Under the pieces are notes generated by a model. That model saw nothing but the letters and a program-made list of their open reading frames with translations, had not been told where the DNA came from and made no database searches. Of a stretch of 64,000 nucleotides of DNA, positions 20,055 to 30,760 are shown piece by piece. The DNA is from Gemmobacter serpentinus. GTDB lineage: Bacteria > Pseudomonadota > Alphaproteobacteria > Rhodobacterales > Rhodobacteraceae. The first letter of the stretch is position 1. Every line of letters starts with the position of its first letter. The stretch covers positions 310,001 to 374,000 of the forward strand of contig NZ_WCHR01000016.1 in NCBI RefSeq assembly GCF_008973825.1, written 5' to 3'. The position numbers and the translations under genes were made by a program.

Positions 20055-20278
20055 GTTTGGTGTGGAGCGAGAGGTGCCGGAGCACCCGGGTGCCGCAAGG
20101 GCTTTTCCACGGAATGGTCAGGATGCGGGCGAAGGCGACAGGTTTCTGGATCAAGGCCTACCCAGCGGGCGCGCAGAGCTGTGGCTGTTCAGATGCGCCG
20201 ATCAGGGGCTGCCCCGCGTCGCAGAAGGGCAGTCGCCCAACAACTGGCCGCGCGGAACGCCCCAGGGGGCGATGCAGG

Positions 20279-20461
20279 TCACTCCAGCGCGCGGGCCTCG
20301 GAGACCAGCATGATCGGGATGCCGTCGCGCACCGGGAAGGCCAGATTGGCCGCCTTGGAGATCAGCTCCTGCCGTTCTGCATCCCAGGTCAACTGGGCCT
20401 GCGTCACCGGGCAGACCAGCGCCTCCAGCATACGGCGGTCGGTTTGGGTCGTGTCGCTCAT
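20279..20461 (-). CDS. Trm112 family protein
   Basis: This 60-aa protein has the bacterial Trm112/YcaR pattern: [20 protein letters not shown], then [26 protein letters not shown]. Eukaryotic Trm112 activates methyltransferases; the role in bacteria is poorly known. The start at 20461 overlaps the stop of the Lon-N gene by four bases (ATGA), so it is translated from the same message. A longer minus-strand frame to 20644 overlaps that gene heavily and is unlikely. Confidence 0.88.
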   Translation of the reverse strand: MSDTTQTDRRMLEALVCPVTQAQLTWDAERQELISKAANLAFPVRDGIPIMLVSEARALE

Positions 20462-21096
20462 TGCAGCGGATCTCCTTCGGTGCCGCCGCGCAGGGCGATC
20501 TCCATCAATGTATTCAAGGTCTCGCGGCGGGTCTGCAAAGACGGAGCTTCCAGCAGCGCCTGTTTGTCGGCAGGCTCGAACGGGCAGAGCATCGACAATG
20601 TGGTAATCAGCAAATCCGGTTCGGCTTCCTGCAGGCTGTCCCAATCGGTCGACAGGCCCTGTGCCGCGAAATAGCGCGCCAGAAGATCGAGGAACGCCGC
20701 ACGATCAAAATCCGGATCGGTTTCCGGCCCGGCCATGTCTCGGGCAAAGTCGGACCAGTCCGCGACATGGCGCGGATAGGGCGTAAAGCCCTGCACCTCG
20801 TCACGGATGCGGAACCGCGCGATGCCCGTCAGGGTAACCATATAGCGCCCGTCATCGGTTTCGGAAAAGCTGGTCAGCCGCCCGGCACAGCCGATGCTGT
20901 GCAGGCGGGTGCCGCCGGGCGTCTCATGCGGTTGCACCATGCCGATCAGCCGGTGATCGGTCTTCATGCAATCGGTCAGCATCGCCAGATAGCGCGGCTC
21001 GAAGATATGCAAGGGCAGGCGGCCACGCGGCAAAAGCAGCGCGCCGGGCAGCACAAAAACCGGAATCACCTCGGGCAGATCGATGGCGCGGGACAT
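20458..21096 (-). CDS. LON peptidase substrate-binding (Lon-N) domain protein
   Basis: This 212-aa protein consists of the N-terminal substrate-binding domain of Lon without ATPase or protease parts. It begins [38 protein letters not shown] and contains [29 protein letters not shown]. Such stand-alone proteins are common in alphaproteobacteria and their function is unknown. It lies 18 bp after the thioredoxin-TPR gene and overlaps the Trm112-like gene, so the three form one minus-strand operon. Confidence 0.9.
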   Translation of the reverse strand: MSRAIDLPEVIPVFVLPGALLLPRGRLPLHIFEPRYLAMLTDCMKTDHRLIGMVQPHETPGGTRLHSIGCAGRLTSFSETDDGRYMVTLTGIARFRIRDEVQGFTPYPRHVADWSDFARDMAGPETDPDFDRAAFLDLLARYFAAQGLSTDWDSLQEAEPDLLITTLSMLCPFEPADKQALLEAPSLQTRRETLNTLMEIALRGGTEGDPLQ

Positions 21097-21114
21097 GGAC
21101 CGCCTCCTTGGCCG

Positions 21115-22017
<903 letters not shown>

Positions 22018-22139
22018 GCGGTCCTCATGCGGGATAACGGGTTTGCCTTTATATGGGCGCTTGCATCGCAAAGGCCAAGAGGCTTTGCAGCCCGGCTGCC
22101 AAGCCGCTAGGCTGGTGGCAACCCATGCAAGAGGTGGCC

Positions 22140-22769
22140 ATGCCCGTGATCCTGACCTTCGGCGACAGCAATACCCATGGCTCGCCGCCGATGACCGACC
22201 GCATGACCTATGAGCGTTATGACGCCGCAACCCGCTGGCCGCAGGTCATGGCCCGCGCGCTTGGCTGGGACCTGGTCGAAGAGGGGCTGCCCGGGCGCAC
22301 CGCGCAATTCCCCGATCCTTGCATGGATGGCATGATGGACGGGGCGCCTGCGCTGCGGCAGGCGCTGCAAAGCCATGGGCCGCTGGATGCGCTGACCATC
22401 ATGCTGGGCACCAATGACGTGAAGACCCGCTTTGGCGCCAGCCCCGAGACGGTGATGGGCGGTGTGGCCTGCCTGCTGGATCTGGCCACCGGCATCGAGC
22501 TGCAAACCCGGCATGGCGGCTTCAAGATCCTGCTGATCTGCCCGCCGCCGGTGGTGGAAACTGGCATTCTTGCGCCGGATTTCTGGGGCGCTGCGGCCAA
22601 GTCGCAGGCTTTGGCACCGCTTTACGCGGATCTTGCCGCCTCGCGCGGGGTGGGGTTCCTTGATGCGGGGCAGGTGATTTCGGTCAGCCCGGTGGACGGC
22701 GTGCATTTCAGCGCCGAAAGCCATGCCCGTCTGGGGCAGGCCGTCGCCGAATCCGTGCGCCGCCTGTAA
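22140..22769 (+). CDS. SGNH/GDSL-type esterase
   Basis: This 209-aa hydrolase has all four SGNH blocks: LTFGDSNTHG (catalytic Ser10), a Gly in the second block (LPGRTAQ), MLGTNDVK with the oxyanion Asn, and VDGVHFSAESH with the Asp-His pair. The start at 22140 follows AAGAGGTGG. No signal peptide is evident, so it is probably cytoplasmic. The family includes arylesterases, acyl-CoA thioesterases and carbohydrate esterases; no substrate is assigned. It is divergent from the thioredoxin-TPR gene. Confidence 0.9.
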   Translation: MPVILTFGDSNTHGSPPMTDRMTYERYDAATRWPQVMARALGWDLVEEGLPGRTAQFPDPCMDGMMDGAPALRQALQSHGPLDALTIMLGTNDVKTRFGASPETVMGGVACLLDLATGIELQTRHGGFKILLICPPPVVETGILAPDFWGAAAKSQALAPLYADLAASRGVGFLDAGQVISVSPVDGVHFSAESHARLGQAVAESVRRL

Positions 22770-22774
22770 TGCAG

Positions 22775-22804
22775 AAAAGGGCCGGGGATGACCCCGGCCC
22801 TTTT
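22775..22804. terminator. Bidirectional terminator between the SGNH esterase gene and scoB
   Basis: A perfect 13-bp stem (AAAAGGGCCGGGG, 22775-22787, with CCCCGGCCCTTTT, 22792-22804) closes an ATGA loop. The A and T flanks make it work in both directions between convergent genes. Confidence 0.9.
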
Positions 22805-22830
22805 CTATATCCGGCCGCAATGGCCCGGCC

Positions 22831-23466
22831 TCAGTTCACCAACGTGGCCTCGGTCGCCGCGCGCAACTCGGCTTCGGTCACGCCATCTGCCAGTTCGACC
22901 AGCTTCAGCCCGCCTTCGACCACATCCAGCACCCCCATATTGGTGATGATGCGATTCACCACGGAACGCCCGGTCAGCGGCAGGGTGCAGGCTTTCAGCA
23001 CCTTCGATTCGCCCGCCTTGTTGGTGTGATCCATCACCACCACCACGCGGCCGACACCCGCGACCAGATCCATCGCGCCGCCCATGCCCTTGACCAGCTT
23101 GCCGGGGATCATCCAGTTCGCCAGATCGCCGGATTCGGACACCTCCATCGCGCCCAGAATCGCCATCGCGATCTTGCCGCCGCGGATCATCGCGAAGGAT
23201 TGGGCAGAATCGAAATAGGCGGTCTGCGGCAGTTCGGTGATGGTCTGCTTGCCGGCATTGATGAGATCCGGGTCTTCCTCGCCCTCATAGGGGAAGGGGC
23301 CCATGCCCAGCATACCGTTTTCCGATTGCAGCGTGACGTTCACGCCTTCGGGGATGTAGTTCACCACCAGCGTCGGAATGCCGATGCCGAGGTTCACATA
23401 CCAGCCGTCCTGCAATTCCTGCGCGGCGCGGGCGGCCATCTGGTTTCTGTCCCAACCCATAATCAA
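22831..23466 (-). CDS. scoB: 3-oxoacid CoA-transferase subunit B
   Basis: This 211-aa beta subunit activates acetoacetate (or a related 3-oxoacid) with succinyl-CoA. Family features are [19 protein letters not shown] and the catalytic glutamate in [16 protein letters not shown], followed by [27 protein letters not shown]. It overlaps the scoA stop by four bases (ATGA). With scoA it probably feeds ketone bodies or polyhydroxybutyrate-derived acetoacetate into acetyl-CoA. Confidence 0.94.
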   Translation of the reverse strand: MIMGWDRNQMAARAAQELQDGWYVNLGIGIPTLVVNYIPEGVNVTLQSENGMLGMGPFPYEGEEDPDLINAGKQTITELPQTAYFDSAQSFAMIRGGKIAMAILGAMEVSESGDLANWMIPGKLVKGMGGAMDLVAGVGRVVVVMDHTNKAGESKVLKACTLPLTGRSVVNRIITNMGVLDVVEGGLKLVELADGVTEAELRAATEATLVN

Positions 23467-24170
23467 GCCTCCCGTTTGCGCGTGGTGCGCTGTTCGATGC
23501 GCTTCTCGTGCTCGCCTTGGATGATGCGATGCACATAGATGCCCGGCAGGTGGATGTGATCGGGATCAAGGCTGCCCAGCGGCACGATCTCTTCGACCTC
23601 GACCACGCAGACCTTGCCGCAGGTCGCGGCGGGCGGATTGAAGTTCCGCGCGGTCTTGCGGAAGACAAGGTTGCCCGACGGATCAGCCTTCCACGCCTTC
23701 ACGATCGACAGATCCATGACAAGGCCGGTTTCCAGCACATATTCACGGCCGTTGAAGATCTTGGTTTCCTTGCCATCGGCAATGACGGTGCCCACGCCGG
23801 TTGCGGTGTAAAAGCCGGGGATCCCTGCGCCGCCTGCGCGCATCCGCTCGGCCAGCGTGCCCTGCGGGTTGAATTCCAGTTCGAGTTCGCCCGAAAGATA
23901 CTGGCGCATGAACTCGGCATTCTCGCCCACATAGGACGAGATCATCTTCTTGATCTGCTTGGTGTCGAGCAGTTTGCCCAGACCGAAGCCGTCAACGCCG
24001 CAATTGTTGGAGGCAATGGTCAGGTTCTTGACCTTGCTTGCCACCAGCGCGTCGATCAGCAATTCGGGAATGCCGCAAAGTCCGAACCCCCCCGCCGCGA
24101 TGGTCATGCCGTCGAACAGCAGACCATCAAGCGCCTCTCCCGCGCTGTTGTAGACTTTCGTAAATCCCAT
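23463..24170 (-). CDS. scoA: 3-oxoacid CoA-transferase subunit A
   Basis: This 235-aa alpha subunit partners ScoB. It has the family pattern [22 protein letters not shown] near residue 20, then [14 protein letters not shown] and [16 protein letters not shown]. The normal order is scoA then scoB, as here on the minus strand. Its promoter lies in the 156-bp gap shared with the divergent PAS-LuxR gene, which makes that gene a candidate regulator. Confidence 0.94.
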   Translation of the reverse strand: MGFTKVYNSAGEALDGLLFDGMTIAAGGFGLCGIPELLIDALVASKVKNLTIASNNCGVDGFGLGKLLDTKQIKKMISSYVGENAEFMRQYLSGELELEFNPQGTLAERMRAGGAGIPGFYTATGVGTVIADGKETKIFNGREYVLETGLVMDLSIVKAWKADPSGNLVFRKTARNFNPPAATCGKVCVVEVEEIVPLGSLDPDHIHLPGIYVHRIIQGEHEKRIEQRTTRKREA

Positions 24171-24286
24171 CTATTCCGCTCTCCGGTGAAGAAAAGCCCC
24201 AAGCAGACAGATGCTTCCCAGCTGGGCTGTCCGTGGATGGCTGCCGCTGATCCTGCGGGATTGCAGGATTGGCATCCATCCGTAAG

Positions 24287-24308
24287 AATACGTAGTCGGC
24301 TACGTATT
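24287..24308. promoter_or_regulatory. Perfect palindrome, candidate operator of the PAS-LuxR regulator
   Basis: AATACGTAG (24287-24295) and CTACGTATT (24300-24308) are exact reverse complements separated by TCGG. The element lies 19 bp before the PAS-LuxR start and 117 bp before the scoA start. No T tract follows, and the position in a divergent promoter fits a dimer-binding site better than a terminator. Confidence 0.6.
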
Positions 24309-24326
24309 TCTGGGGGGAGGCGGGAC

Positions 24327-24908
24327 ATGGCCATGGTGGCGGGGCCACGCGCGACGCCCGATATTGAACGGCTGGGCTTTCGCCACGCGCCCGATGCGAC
24401 GCTGGTTCTGGCTGATCGTGTGATCCTGCAGGCCAGCCTGATGGTGGAGACGGTGTTTGGCTGGCCCCCGCGCGAGTTGGAGGGGCAGTCGATCCGGCTG
24501 CTTTACCCCGGTGAGACGGATTATGAGGTGATCGGGGCGCGCGCCCGCAAGGCGATGCAGGATCGCGCGGTTTATACCGATGAACGCTTCATGCGACGCA
24601 AGGACGGGCAGGTGGTCTGGATGGAAGGGCGGGGCCGCGCGCTGGACCCAGATGATCCGCAAAGGCTGGCGATCTGGACCTATCGCCCGTTGGAGGCGCA
24701 GCGCGGGGCGGCAAGCCTGTTGACCGCGGCGGAGAAGCGCGTGGCGCGCTATCTCGTGAACGGCTTTACCAGCAAGGAAATCGCGCTGGCGCTGGATTGT
24801 TCGCCCCGCACGGTGGAAGTGCATCGGGCAAACATGATCCGCAAGATGCAGGTGCGCAACAGTTTCGAGCTGGTCAGCCGCTTGCTGGTGGCAGGCGATC
24901 CGGCCTGA
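24327..24908 (+). CDS. PAS domain / LuxR-type helix-turn-helix transcriptional regulator
   Basis: This 193-aa regulator has a PAS sensor domain (about 20-125: ASLMVETVFGWPPRELEGQS, then VYTDERFMRRKDGQVVWMEG) and a C-terminal GerE/LuxR domain (about 130-190: LTAAEKRVARYLVNGFTSKE, then DCSPRTVEVHRANMIRKM). The start at 24327 sits six bases after GGGGGGAGG. There is no receiver or AHL-binding domain, so the PAS domain probably senses a ligand or redox state. It is divergent from scoAB and has its own terminator. Confidence 0.9.
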   Translation: MAMVAGPRATPDIERLGFRHAPDATLVLADRVILQASLMVETVFGWPPRELEGQSIRLLYPGETDYEVIGARARKAMQDRAVYTDERFMRRKDGQVVWMEGRGRALDPDDPQRLAIWTYRPLEAQRGAASLLTAAEKRVARYLVNGFTSKEIALALDCSPRTVEVHRANMIRKMQVRNSFELVSRLLVAGDPA

Positions 24909-24937
24909 CCCAAGGGCGGGACATCCGGGCATGAAAA

Positions 24938-24958
24938 AAGGGGGCCGGTGGCCCCCTT
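24938..24958. terminator. Terminator between the PAS-LuxR and RND genes
   Basis: AAGGGGGCC (24938-24946) pairs with GGCCCCCTT (24950-24958) around GGT. The A run before it serves as a T tract for the minus-strand RND gene; the plus-strand T tract is poor. Confidence 0.75.
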
Positions 24959-24980
24959 CTGGTTTGGTCCGGCTGTGCCG

Positions 24981-27900
24981 TCAATGCGCTTCGCCGGGGC
25001 CGAATTCCTTCTCCACTGCGCGGCGATGCAGGGTGTAGGAGGCATCGCTGCGCGAGATCAGCGTGTAGAACATCGGCACCACGAACAGGGTGAAGATGGT
25101 GCCGATCAGCAGGCCGGTGAAGATCACCAGACCCATGGCCTGACGCGCCGCTGCGCCCGCGCCTTCGGCGATGATCAGCGGCACCACCGCCAGCGCCATG
25201 GCGGCGGTGGTCATCAGGATCGGACGCAAACGGGTTTTTGCGGCGGCCACGATGGCCGCACGACGCGACAGCCCGTGCTCCTCACGCTGCTGATTGGCGA
25301 ATTCCACCATCAGAATCCCGTGCTTTGTAATCAGACCGATCAGCGTGATCAGACCAACCTGCGTGTAGATGTTCAGCGTGCTGGCCCCCATGTAAAGCGG
25401 CAGCATGGCCCCGAACACCGACAGCGGCACCGACATCATGATGATGAAGGGATCGCGGAAGCTTTCGAACTGCGCCGCCAGCACCAGATAGATGACGATC
25501 AGCGCCGCACCAAAGGCCAGCAGGATGGTGTTGCCTTCGGTCTTTTCCAGTCGCGACTGGCCGGAATAATCCAGGAAGAAGCCATCGGGCATCACCTCGG
25601 CTGCGATCCGCTCCATCTCGGCCAGGGCGACCCCGGTCGAGACGCCCGGCATCGGCATGGCCGACAGCGTGGCAGAGTTCAACTGATTGAACTGCTCGAT
25701 CGCGGCGGCGGTCACGCCAGGCTCCATCGTCACCACCGAAGACAGCGGCACCATGGCCCCTGACGAGGCGCGCACGAAGAAATCGCCCAGCCGTTCAGGG
25801 TTGTCGCGCCAGTCGCGTGGCACCTGCGTGATGATGTCATAGCTGTTCGAATCGCGGTCGAACTGCGCGATGGCACCGCCACCGACCAGAAGGCCCAGCG
25901 TATTGCCGATCTCGCTGACCGGCACGCCCAGATTGGCCGCGCGGTCGCGATCGATCACCACACGGACCTGCGGCGCGTCAAAGGACAGGCTGTTCTGCAC
26001 CACGATGAACATGCCACTTTGCATGGCTTTCAGCCGCACTTCCTCGGCAATTTCCACCACGCGGTCGGGCGCATGGATCGACTGGATCACCATGGAAATT
26101 GGCAGGCCGCCCCCGGCACCTGGCAGCGATGGCGGTGCAAAGACATAGCCTTGCAGCCCCGGCGCGGTATCCAGCGCGCCCTGAATCTGCGCCTGCAATT
26201 CGGCCTGACTGCGGTCGCGTTCGGACCAGTCCTTCAGCGCCCAGATATAGAAGCCGGTATTGTCCGCCCCGCCCATGCCTGCCACCGAGAACGAGGTCTG
26301 CACCTCGGGGATGTCAGAGGTGCGCTTGCCGATTTCGGCGGTGAAGGCATCGGTATATTCCAGCGTCGCATAGCGCGGCCCGTTCAGGATGGCGAACAGC
26401 GCGCCCTGATCTTCCTCCGGGGCCAGTTCCGACGAGGTGTTCAGGAACATGAATCCCGTGGCACCCAGCAGCGACACCACCATCAAAAGCGTGACGGGCC
26501 GGTAATCCAGCGACGAGGACACCCGCCGCTCATACCAATTGGCGACACCGTTCAGCACCTTATCGACGATCTTCTGGAACCGCCCGGGTGTGCCATGGGT
26601 CAAAAGCCGGGCCGACATGGCCGGGGTGATGGTCAAGGCGACAAGGCCGGAAATCACCACAGACCCTGCCAGCGTCAGCGCAAATTCGGTGAACAGCGAC
26701 CCGGTCAATCCGCCGGTAAAGGCCAGCGGCGCCAGCACCGCGGCCAGCGTGATGGTCATGGCGATGACCGGCCCGGTGATTTCCTTCATGCCGAGGATGG
26801 CGGCACGGGCAGGTGATAGCCCGTCATCGATATGGCGGTGGATGTTTTCCACCACCACGATGGCGTCATCGACCACAAGCCCGATGGCCAGCACCATGGC
26901 CAGCAGCGTCAGCAGGTTGATCGAGTAACCAAGCGCCAGCATGATGGCACAGACCCCGATCAGCGATAGCGGGATGGTGACGATGGGCATCAGCACCGAC
27001 CGGAACGAGCCAAGGAACAGCAGGATCACCACGACCACGATGGCCACGGCCTCGGCGATGGTCTTGAACACCTCGCTGATCGAGGCGGCGATGGTTTCGG
27101 TCGAATCGTAGACCATCTTGATGGTCATGCCCTGCGGCAGCGTGTCGTTCAGCCGTGGCAGTTCCGCCAGCACATTGCCGGCCACATCCAGCTGGTTCTC
27201 GCCCGGGGCGGGAATAATGCCGATGAAGGTGCCGGGCTCGCCCGCGAAGGTCACGATGGCCTCACGCGCGCCGGAGGCAAGCTCCACCTCCGCCACGTCG
27301 CGCAGCCGCACCACGCCGTTCTTGCCCTGCACCAGCGGCAGCGCACCGAAGGCTTCGGCGGTCTGGATGGTGGATTCAAGCGTCAGCGAATAGATGAAAT
27401 ATTCGTTCTCGGTCTTGCCCGGCGCCGACAGGAAGTTCGACGACCGGACCGCTGCCAGAACCTCGGAGGCGGTGACCCCGCGCGCCGAAAGCTGCAACGG
27501 ATCCAGCCAGATCCGCATCGCATATTCCGACGCGCCCATGATCTCCATCTGGGCGACGCCGTCGATATTGGTGACACGCGGGCGCACCACGCGTTCCAGA
27601 TATTCGGTCAGCTGTTCGGGTGTCATATTGGGGTTCTGAACCGCCAGATACATCAGCGCGAAGGTCTGGCCGGTGCCCTTGACGATCACCGGATCATCCG
27701 ATTCCGACGGCAGCTGACCGCGCACCTGCTGCACCTTCGACATCACCTCGGTCAGCGCGATATCGGGGTCGGCCCCCAGCTTCATTTGCACCGTCACCGT
27801 CGAGGATGAAGGGCGCGAGGCCGTGGTCACATAATCGATATTCTCGGTGGTGGAGACCGCCGAGGCGATGGGGGCGGTGATGAAGCCTTGAATGAGATCG

Positions 27901-28067
27901 GGCGCGGCACCCGCATAAACGGTGGAAACGGTGATCACCGTCTCCTCCACCTCGGGGTATTGGCGCACCGGCAGATTGACCACGGCCGCAAGGCCAAGGA
28001 ACAGGATCAGCGCCGCCAGCACCGATGACAGGACCGGGCGTCGGATGAAGATTTCGGAGAAATGCAT
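24981..28067 (-). CDS. RND multidrug efflux transporter, inner-membrane permease (HAE1 family)
   Basis: This 1028-aa proton-driven pump has the twelve-helix RND fold with two large periplasmic loops. It starts MHFSEIFIRRPVLSSVLAAL. The proton relay is visible as IGLVVDDAIVVVENIHRHI in helix 4, with paired Asp. The second half repeats the pattern (MPMPGVSTGVALAEM, then GLITLIGLITKHGILMVEFA). The length fits MexB/AcrB-type pumps for hydrophobic drugs. It follows its adaptor by 14 bp. No outer-membrane TolC-type gene or regulator is adjacent. Confidence 0.95.
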   Translation of the reverse strand: MHFSEIFIRRPVLSSVLAALILFLGLAAVVNLPVRQYPEVEETVITVSTVYAGAAPDLIQGFITAPIASAVSTTENIDYVTTASRPSSSTVTVQMKLGADPDIALTEVMSKVQQVRGQLPSESDDPVIVKGTGQTFALMYLAVQNPNMTPEQLTEYLERVVRPRVTNIDGVAQMEIMGASEYAMRIWLDPLQLSARGVTASEVLAAVRSSNFLSAPGKTENEYFIYSLTLESTIQTAEAFGALPLVQGKNGVVRLRDVAEVELASGAREAIVTFAGEPGTFIGIIPAPGENQLDVAGNVLAELPRLNDTLPQGMTIKMVYDSTETIAASISEVFKTIAEAVAIVVVVILLFLGSFRSVLMPIVTIPLSLIGVCAIMLALGYSINLLTLLAMVLAIGLVVDDAIVVVENIHRHIDDGLSPARAAILGMKEITGPVIAMTITLAAVLAPLAFTGGLTGSLFTEFALTLAGSVVISGLVALTITPAMSARLLTHGTPGRFQKIVDKVLNGVANWYERRVSSSLDYRPVTLLMVVSLLGATGFMFLNTSSELAPEEDQGALFAILNGPRYATLEYTDAFTAEIGKRTSDIPEVQTSFSVAGMGGADNTGFYIWALKDWSERDRSQAELQAQIQGALDTAPGLQGYVFAPPSLPGAGGGLPISMVIQSIHAPDRVVEIAEEVRLKAMQSGMFIVVQNSLSFDAPQVRVVIDRDRAANLGVPVSEIGNTLGLLVGGGAIAQFDRDSNSYDIITQVPRDWRDNPERLGDFFVRASSGAMVPLSSVVTMEPGVTAAAIEQFNQLNSATLSAMPMPGVSTGVALAEMERIAAEVMPDGFFLDYSGQSRLEKTEGNTILLAFGAALIVIYLVLAAQFESFRDPFIIMMSVPLSVFGAMLPLYMGASTLNIYTQVGLITLIGLITKHGILMVEFANQQREEHGLSRRAAIVAAAKTRLRPILMTTAAMALAVVPLIIAEGAGAAARQAMGLVIFTGLLIGTIFTLFVVPMFYTLISRSDASYTLHRRAVEKEFGPGEAH

Positions 28068-28081
28068 GACCCAACCCGCCC

Positions 28082-29188
28082 TTATTCGCCCGCCGCCGCG
28101 TTCAGCGGCACCGAGTTGTCGATCTGCACCCGCGCGCCAGAGGTCAGGCGGTTCTGGCCCGAGGTCACGATCTCGTCGCCGGCAGCGATCCCCTTGACCA
28201 CCTCGATCCGCGCGCCGGAGCGGCGGCCAAGTGTCACGAAGACCTGTTCGGCCTTCAATTCATCGGCGGCCTCGCCCTCACCCTTGCGGATGACATAGAT
28301 CGAATCGCCATAAAGCGAGGAGGCGACAGCGGTTTGCGGCACCGCAATCACGCCTTCCTCGCTGGGCAGCGCGATGCGCACCCGCAGGAATTGCCCAGGA
28401 TAGAGCTTGCCGGAGGTATTCTCTACCTCGGCGCGCACGGTGACCAGACGCGAATTCGGATCGACCTTGGGCTCGATGGCGATGATCTGGCCTTTGGCGC
28501 TGAGATCGCCGACCTCGGAGGTGACGCTGACCGCGCCGCCCAGTTTCATATCGGCGATGCGCTGTTCCGGCACCGCGAAATCGACGCGCATCTGATCCAG
28601 ATCCTGCAGGGTCGCATAGACCGTGCCGGGCGAGACATATTGCCCAACCTCGATCTGCGGGATGCCGATCACGCCCGCGAAGGGCGCGGTCAGTTGTTTT
28701 TGATCCAGCGCGGTCTGCATCTGTGCCACCTGTGCGCGGGCGCTTTCGGCCTGCGCATCGGCGCTTTCCACGGTGGTCGCGGCCCCCACGCCACGATCCG
28801 ACAGGGTTTTCGCGCGCTTGGCTTCGGCCAGCGCGACATTCAGCGAGGCCGAAGCCGCCGCCAGTGCCGCGCGTTCGCTGTCATCATCGATCTGCACCAG
28901 ATGCTGCTTCTGGGTGATGGTGTCATTGCCTTTGAACAGGATCTCGCGGACCACGCCGCCGGATTCGATCGCCAGATCGACGCCGCGCGCGGACAGGGCG
29001 GTGCCGACGGCCTCAATGCCCGGCTCCCATGTGACCGCCTCGACGGTTTCGGCGTTCACCGCCACCGGCGGGGGCACCATGCCTGACAGGAACTGGGCGA
29101 TCATTCCATCGCGGAAGTATTTGAACCAGACGATCCCACCCACAACAAGGCCAAGTAGAACGATCGCTATGGCGAGCCGCTTGAACAT
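28082..29188 (-). CDS. RND efflux periplasmic adaptor (membrane fusion protein)
   Basis: This 368-aa adaptor links the pump to an outer-membrane channel. It has one N-terminal membrane helix (LAIAIVLLGLVVGGIVWF), a lipoyl half-domain, an alpha-helical hairpin (LAAASASLNVALAEAKRAKT to ARAQVAQMQTALDQ), the second lipoyl part QLTAPFAGVIGIPQIEVGQY, and beta-barrel and membrane-proximal domains. The start at 29188 has AGGAG upstream on the minus strand. The upstream frame to 29230 is less likely. It is co-transcribed with the permease. Confidence 0.94.
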   Translation of the reverse strand: MFKRLAIAIVLLGLVVGGIVWFKYFRDGMIAQFLSGMVPPPVAVNAETVEAVTWEPGIEAVGTALSARGVDLAIESGGVVREILFKGNDTITQKQHLVQIDDDSERAALAAASASLNVALAEAKRAKTLSDRGVGAATTVESADAQAESARAQVAQMQTALDQKQLTAPFAGVIGIPQIEVGQYVSPGTVYATLQDLDQMRVDFAVPEQRIADMKLGGAVSVTSEVGDLSAKGQIIAIEPKVDPNSRLVTVRAEVENTSGKLYPGQFLRVRIALPSEEGVIAVPQTAVASSLYGDSIYVIRKGEGEAADELKAEQVFVTLGRRSGARIEVVKGIAAGDEIVTSGQNRLTSGARVQIDNSVPLNAAAGE

Positions 29189-29517
29189 CCGGTTACTCCT
29201 GCAATTGCCATGTGGCACCGGATCGCGCAATCCGGCCTTCAGGTGCTTGTAAGCCCCGGACAGCTGTCCAAGTCAATTCACTCTTGCATCCCCGCAGGCA
29301 AGATTGCGGTCAGATATGGCCAAATCAGCCCAAGTTTAGGCGATTGGTGCGGCAATCGGTTGGTCTGGCCGGGCTTTGCCGTGATGTGACTGCGCGCAAA
29401 GGGGGGGCGGAGTGATCATGTGGGCTGTGATATGGGGGCGGGCTTGCGGCCCCTCTTGCGGAAAGGTAGTCGCTTAGGTAATAGTTATGATATAACATAT
29501 CAGTTTGTGAGGCCCTG
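29189..29517. other. 329-bp divergent intergenic region (RND operon / COG0523 gene)
   Basis: No gene is seen. It must hold promoters for both directions. It contains a perfect 12-bp palindrome, GGACAGCTGTCC (29258-29269), 70 bp before the adaptor start, which could be a repressor site for the pump. It also contains the Zur-like palindrome at 29484-29496. A run of seven G occurs near 29401. Confidence 0.6.
29484..29496 (+). promoter_or_regulatory. Zur-like operator before the COG0523 GTPase gene
   Basis: GTTAT-GAT-ATAAC is a perfect inverted repeat with a 3-base spacer, 21 bp before the start codon. It matches 12 of the 13 positions of the Zur core GTTATAnTATAAC. COG0523 metallochaperones are frequently Zur-regulated. 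The site would overlap the promoter and block it when zinc is sufficient. This is a motif match by eye. Confidence 0.6.
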
Positions 29518-30756
29518 ATGTCCGCCAGCCCGCACCGCGATGCCCGTCCGCGAAAAGATCCCCGCCTGCCCGTCACCGTTCTTTCGGGGTTTCTGGGGGC
29601 CGGAAAAACCACGTTGCTGAATCACATCCTGAACAATCGCGACGGCCGCCGTGTGGCGGTCATCGTCAATGATATGTCCGAGGTGAACATCGACGCTGAT
29701 CTGGTGCGCGGTGGCGCGGAGCTGTCACGATCTGAGGAAAAGCTGGTAGAGATGACCAATGGCTGCATCTGCTGCACCCTGCGCGACGATCTGCTGGCCG
29801 AGGTGCGCCGTCTGGCCGAGGCGGGGCGCTTTGACTATCTGTTGATCGAATCCACCGGCATCGCCGAGCCGCTGCCGGTGGCGGCCACCTTCGATTTCCG
29901 CGATGCCGATGGGGCAAGCCTGTCGGATGTGGCGCGCCTTGATACGATGGTGACGGTGGTCGACGCTGTGAACCTGACAGCCGATTTCTCCAGCCATGAT
30001 TTTCTGTCGGAACGCGGTGAAAGTCTGGGCGCGGATGATCCCCGCACGCTGGTCGATCTGCTGACCGACCAGATGGAATTTGCCGATGTCATCATCTTGA
30101 ACAAGGTGACCGAGGCCGGGCCTTTGCTGCTGGATCAGGCGCGCAAGATCGTGCGGGCACTGAACCCCGATGCCCTGCTGATCGAGACCGATTTCAGCCG
30201 CGTTGGTGCGGATGCGATCTTTGACACCGGGCGTTTCGATTTTGACCGCGCCCATATGCACCCGATGTGGGCGAAGGAGCTTTACGGTTTTGCCGATCAC
30301 CTGCCGGAAACCGAGGAATACGGCATTACCTCTTTCGTGTATCGCGCGCGCAAGCCGTTCGATCCGCGCCGCATCCATGCGGTGCTGAACGGCGATCTGC
30401 CCGGCGTCATCCGCGCCAAGGGGCATTTCTGGATCGCGACGCGGCCCGACTGGGCGGTGGAGTTTTCGCTGGCGGGGGCGATATCGACCGTGACTCCGAT
30501 GGGCGGATGGTGGGCTTCGGTCCCGCATGAGCGTTGGCCCGGCCATCCCGATGCGCTGGCCGAGGTGATGGCGCAGTGGCAGGATCCATGGGGCGACCGG
30601 CGGCAGGAGCTGGCCTTTATCGGTTCCGGGATGGATGAAGCGGCGATCCGGGCCGCATTGGATGCGGCGTTGGTGGCAGATCAGGGCTTTACGCCCGCGC
30701 GCTGGTTGGATCTGCCCGACCCCTTCCCGCAATGGGGCGGGCGCAAGGTCGCTTGA
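29518..30756 (+). CDS. COG0523 (CobW/ZigA-type) GTP-dependent metallochaperone
   Basis: This 412-aa G3E GTPase probably delivers zinc to client enzymes during zinc shortage. Walker [10 protein letters not shown] is at 24-32. The metal-binding CxCC motif is NGCICCTL (Cys83, Cys85, Cys86), with [12 protein letters not shown] as switch II and NKVTE as the guanine-specificity motif. The C-terminal CobW_C domain includes [19 protein letters not shown]. Family members handle zinc, cobalt or nickel; the upstream Zur-like site favours zinc. The stop is 4 bp before the next small gene. Confidence 0.92.
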   Translation: MSASPHRDARPRKDPRLPVTVLSGFLGAGKTTLLNHILNNRDGRRVAVIVNDMSEVNIDADLVRGGAELSRSEEKLVEMTNGCICCTLRDDLLAEVRRLAEAGRFDYLLIESTGIAEPLPVAATFDFRDADGASLSDVARLDTMVTVVDAVNLTADFSSHDFLSERGESLGADDPRTLVDLLTDQMEFADVIILNKVTEAGPLLLDQARKIVRALNPDALLIETDFSRVGADAIFDTGRFDFDRAHMHPMWAKELYGFADHLPETEEYGITSFVYRARKPFDPRRIHAVLNGDLPGVIRAKGHFWIATRPDWAVEFSLAGAISTVTPMGGWWASVPHERWPGHPDALAEVMAQWQDPWGDRRQELAFIGSGMDEAAIRAALDAALVADQGFTPARWLDLPDPFPQWGGRKVA

Positions 30757-30760
30757 TCCG

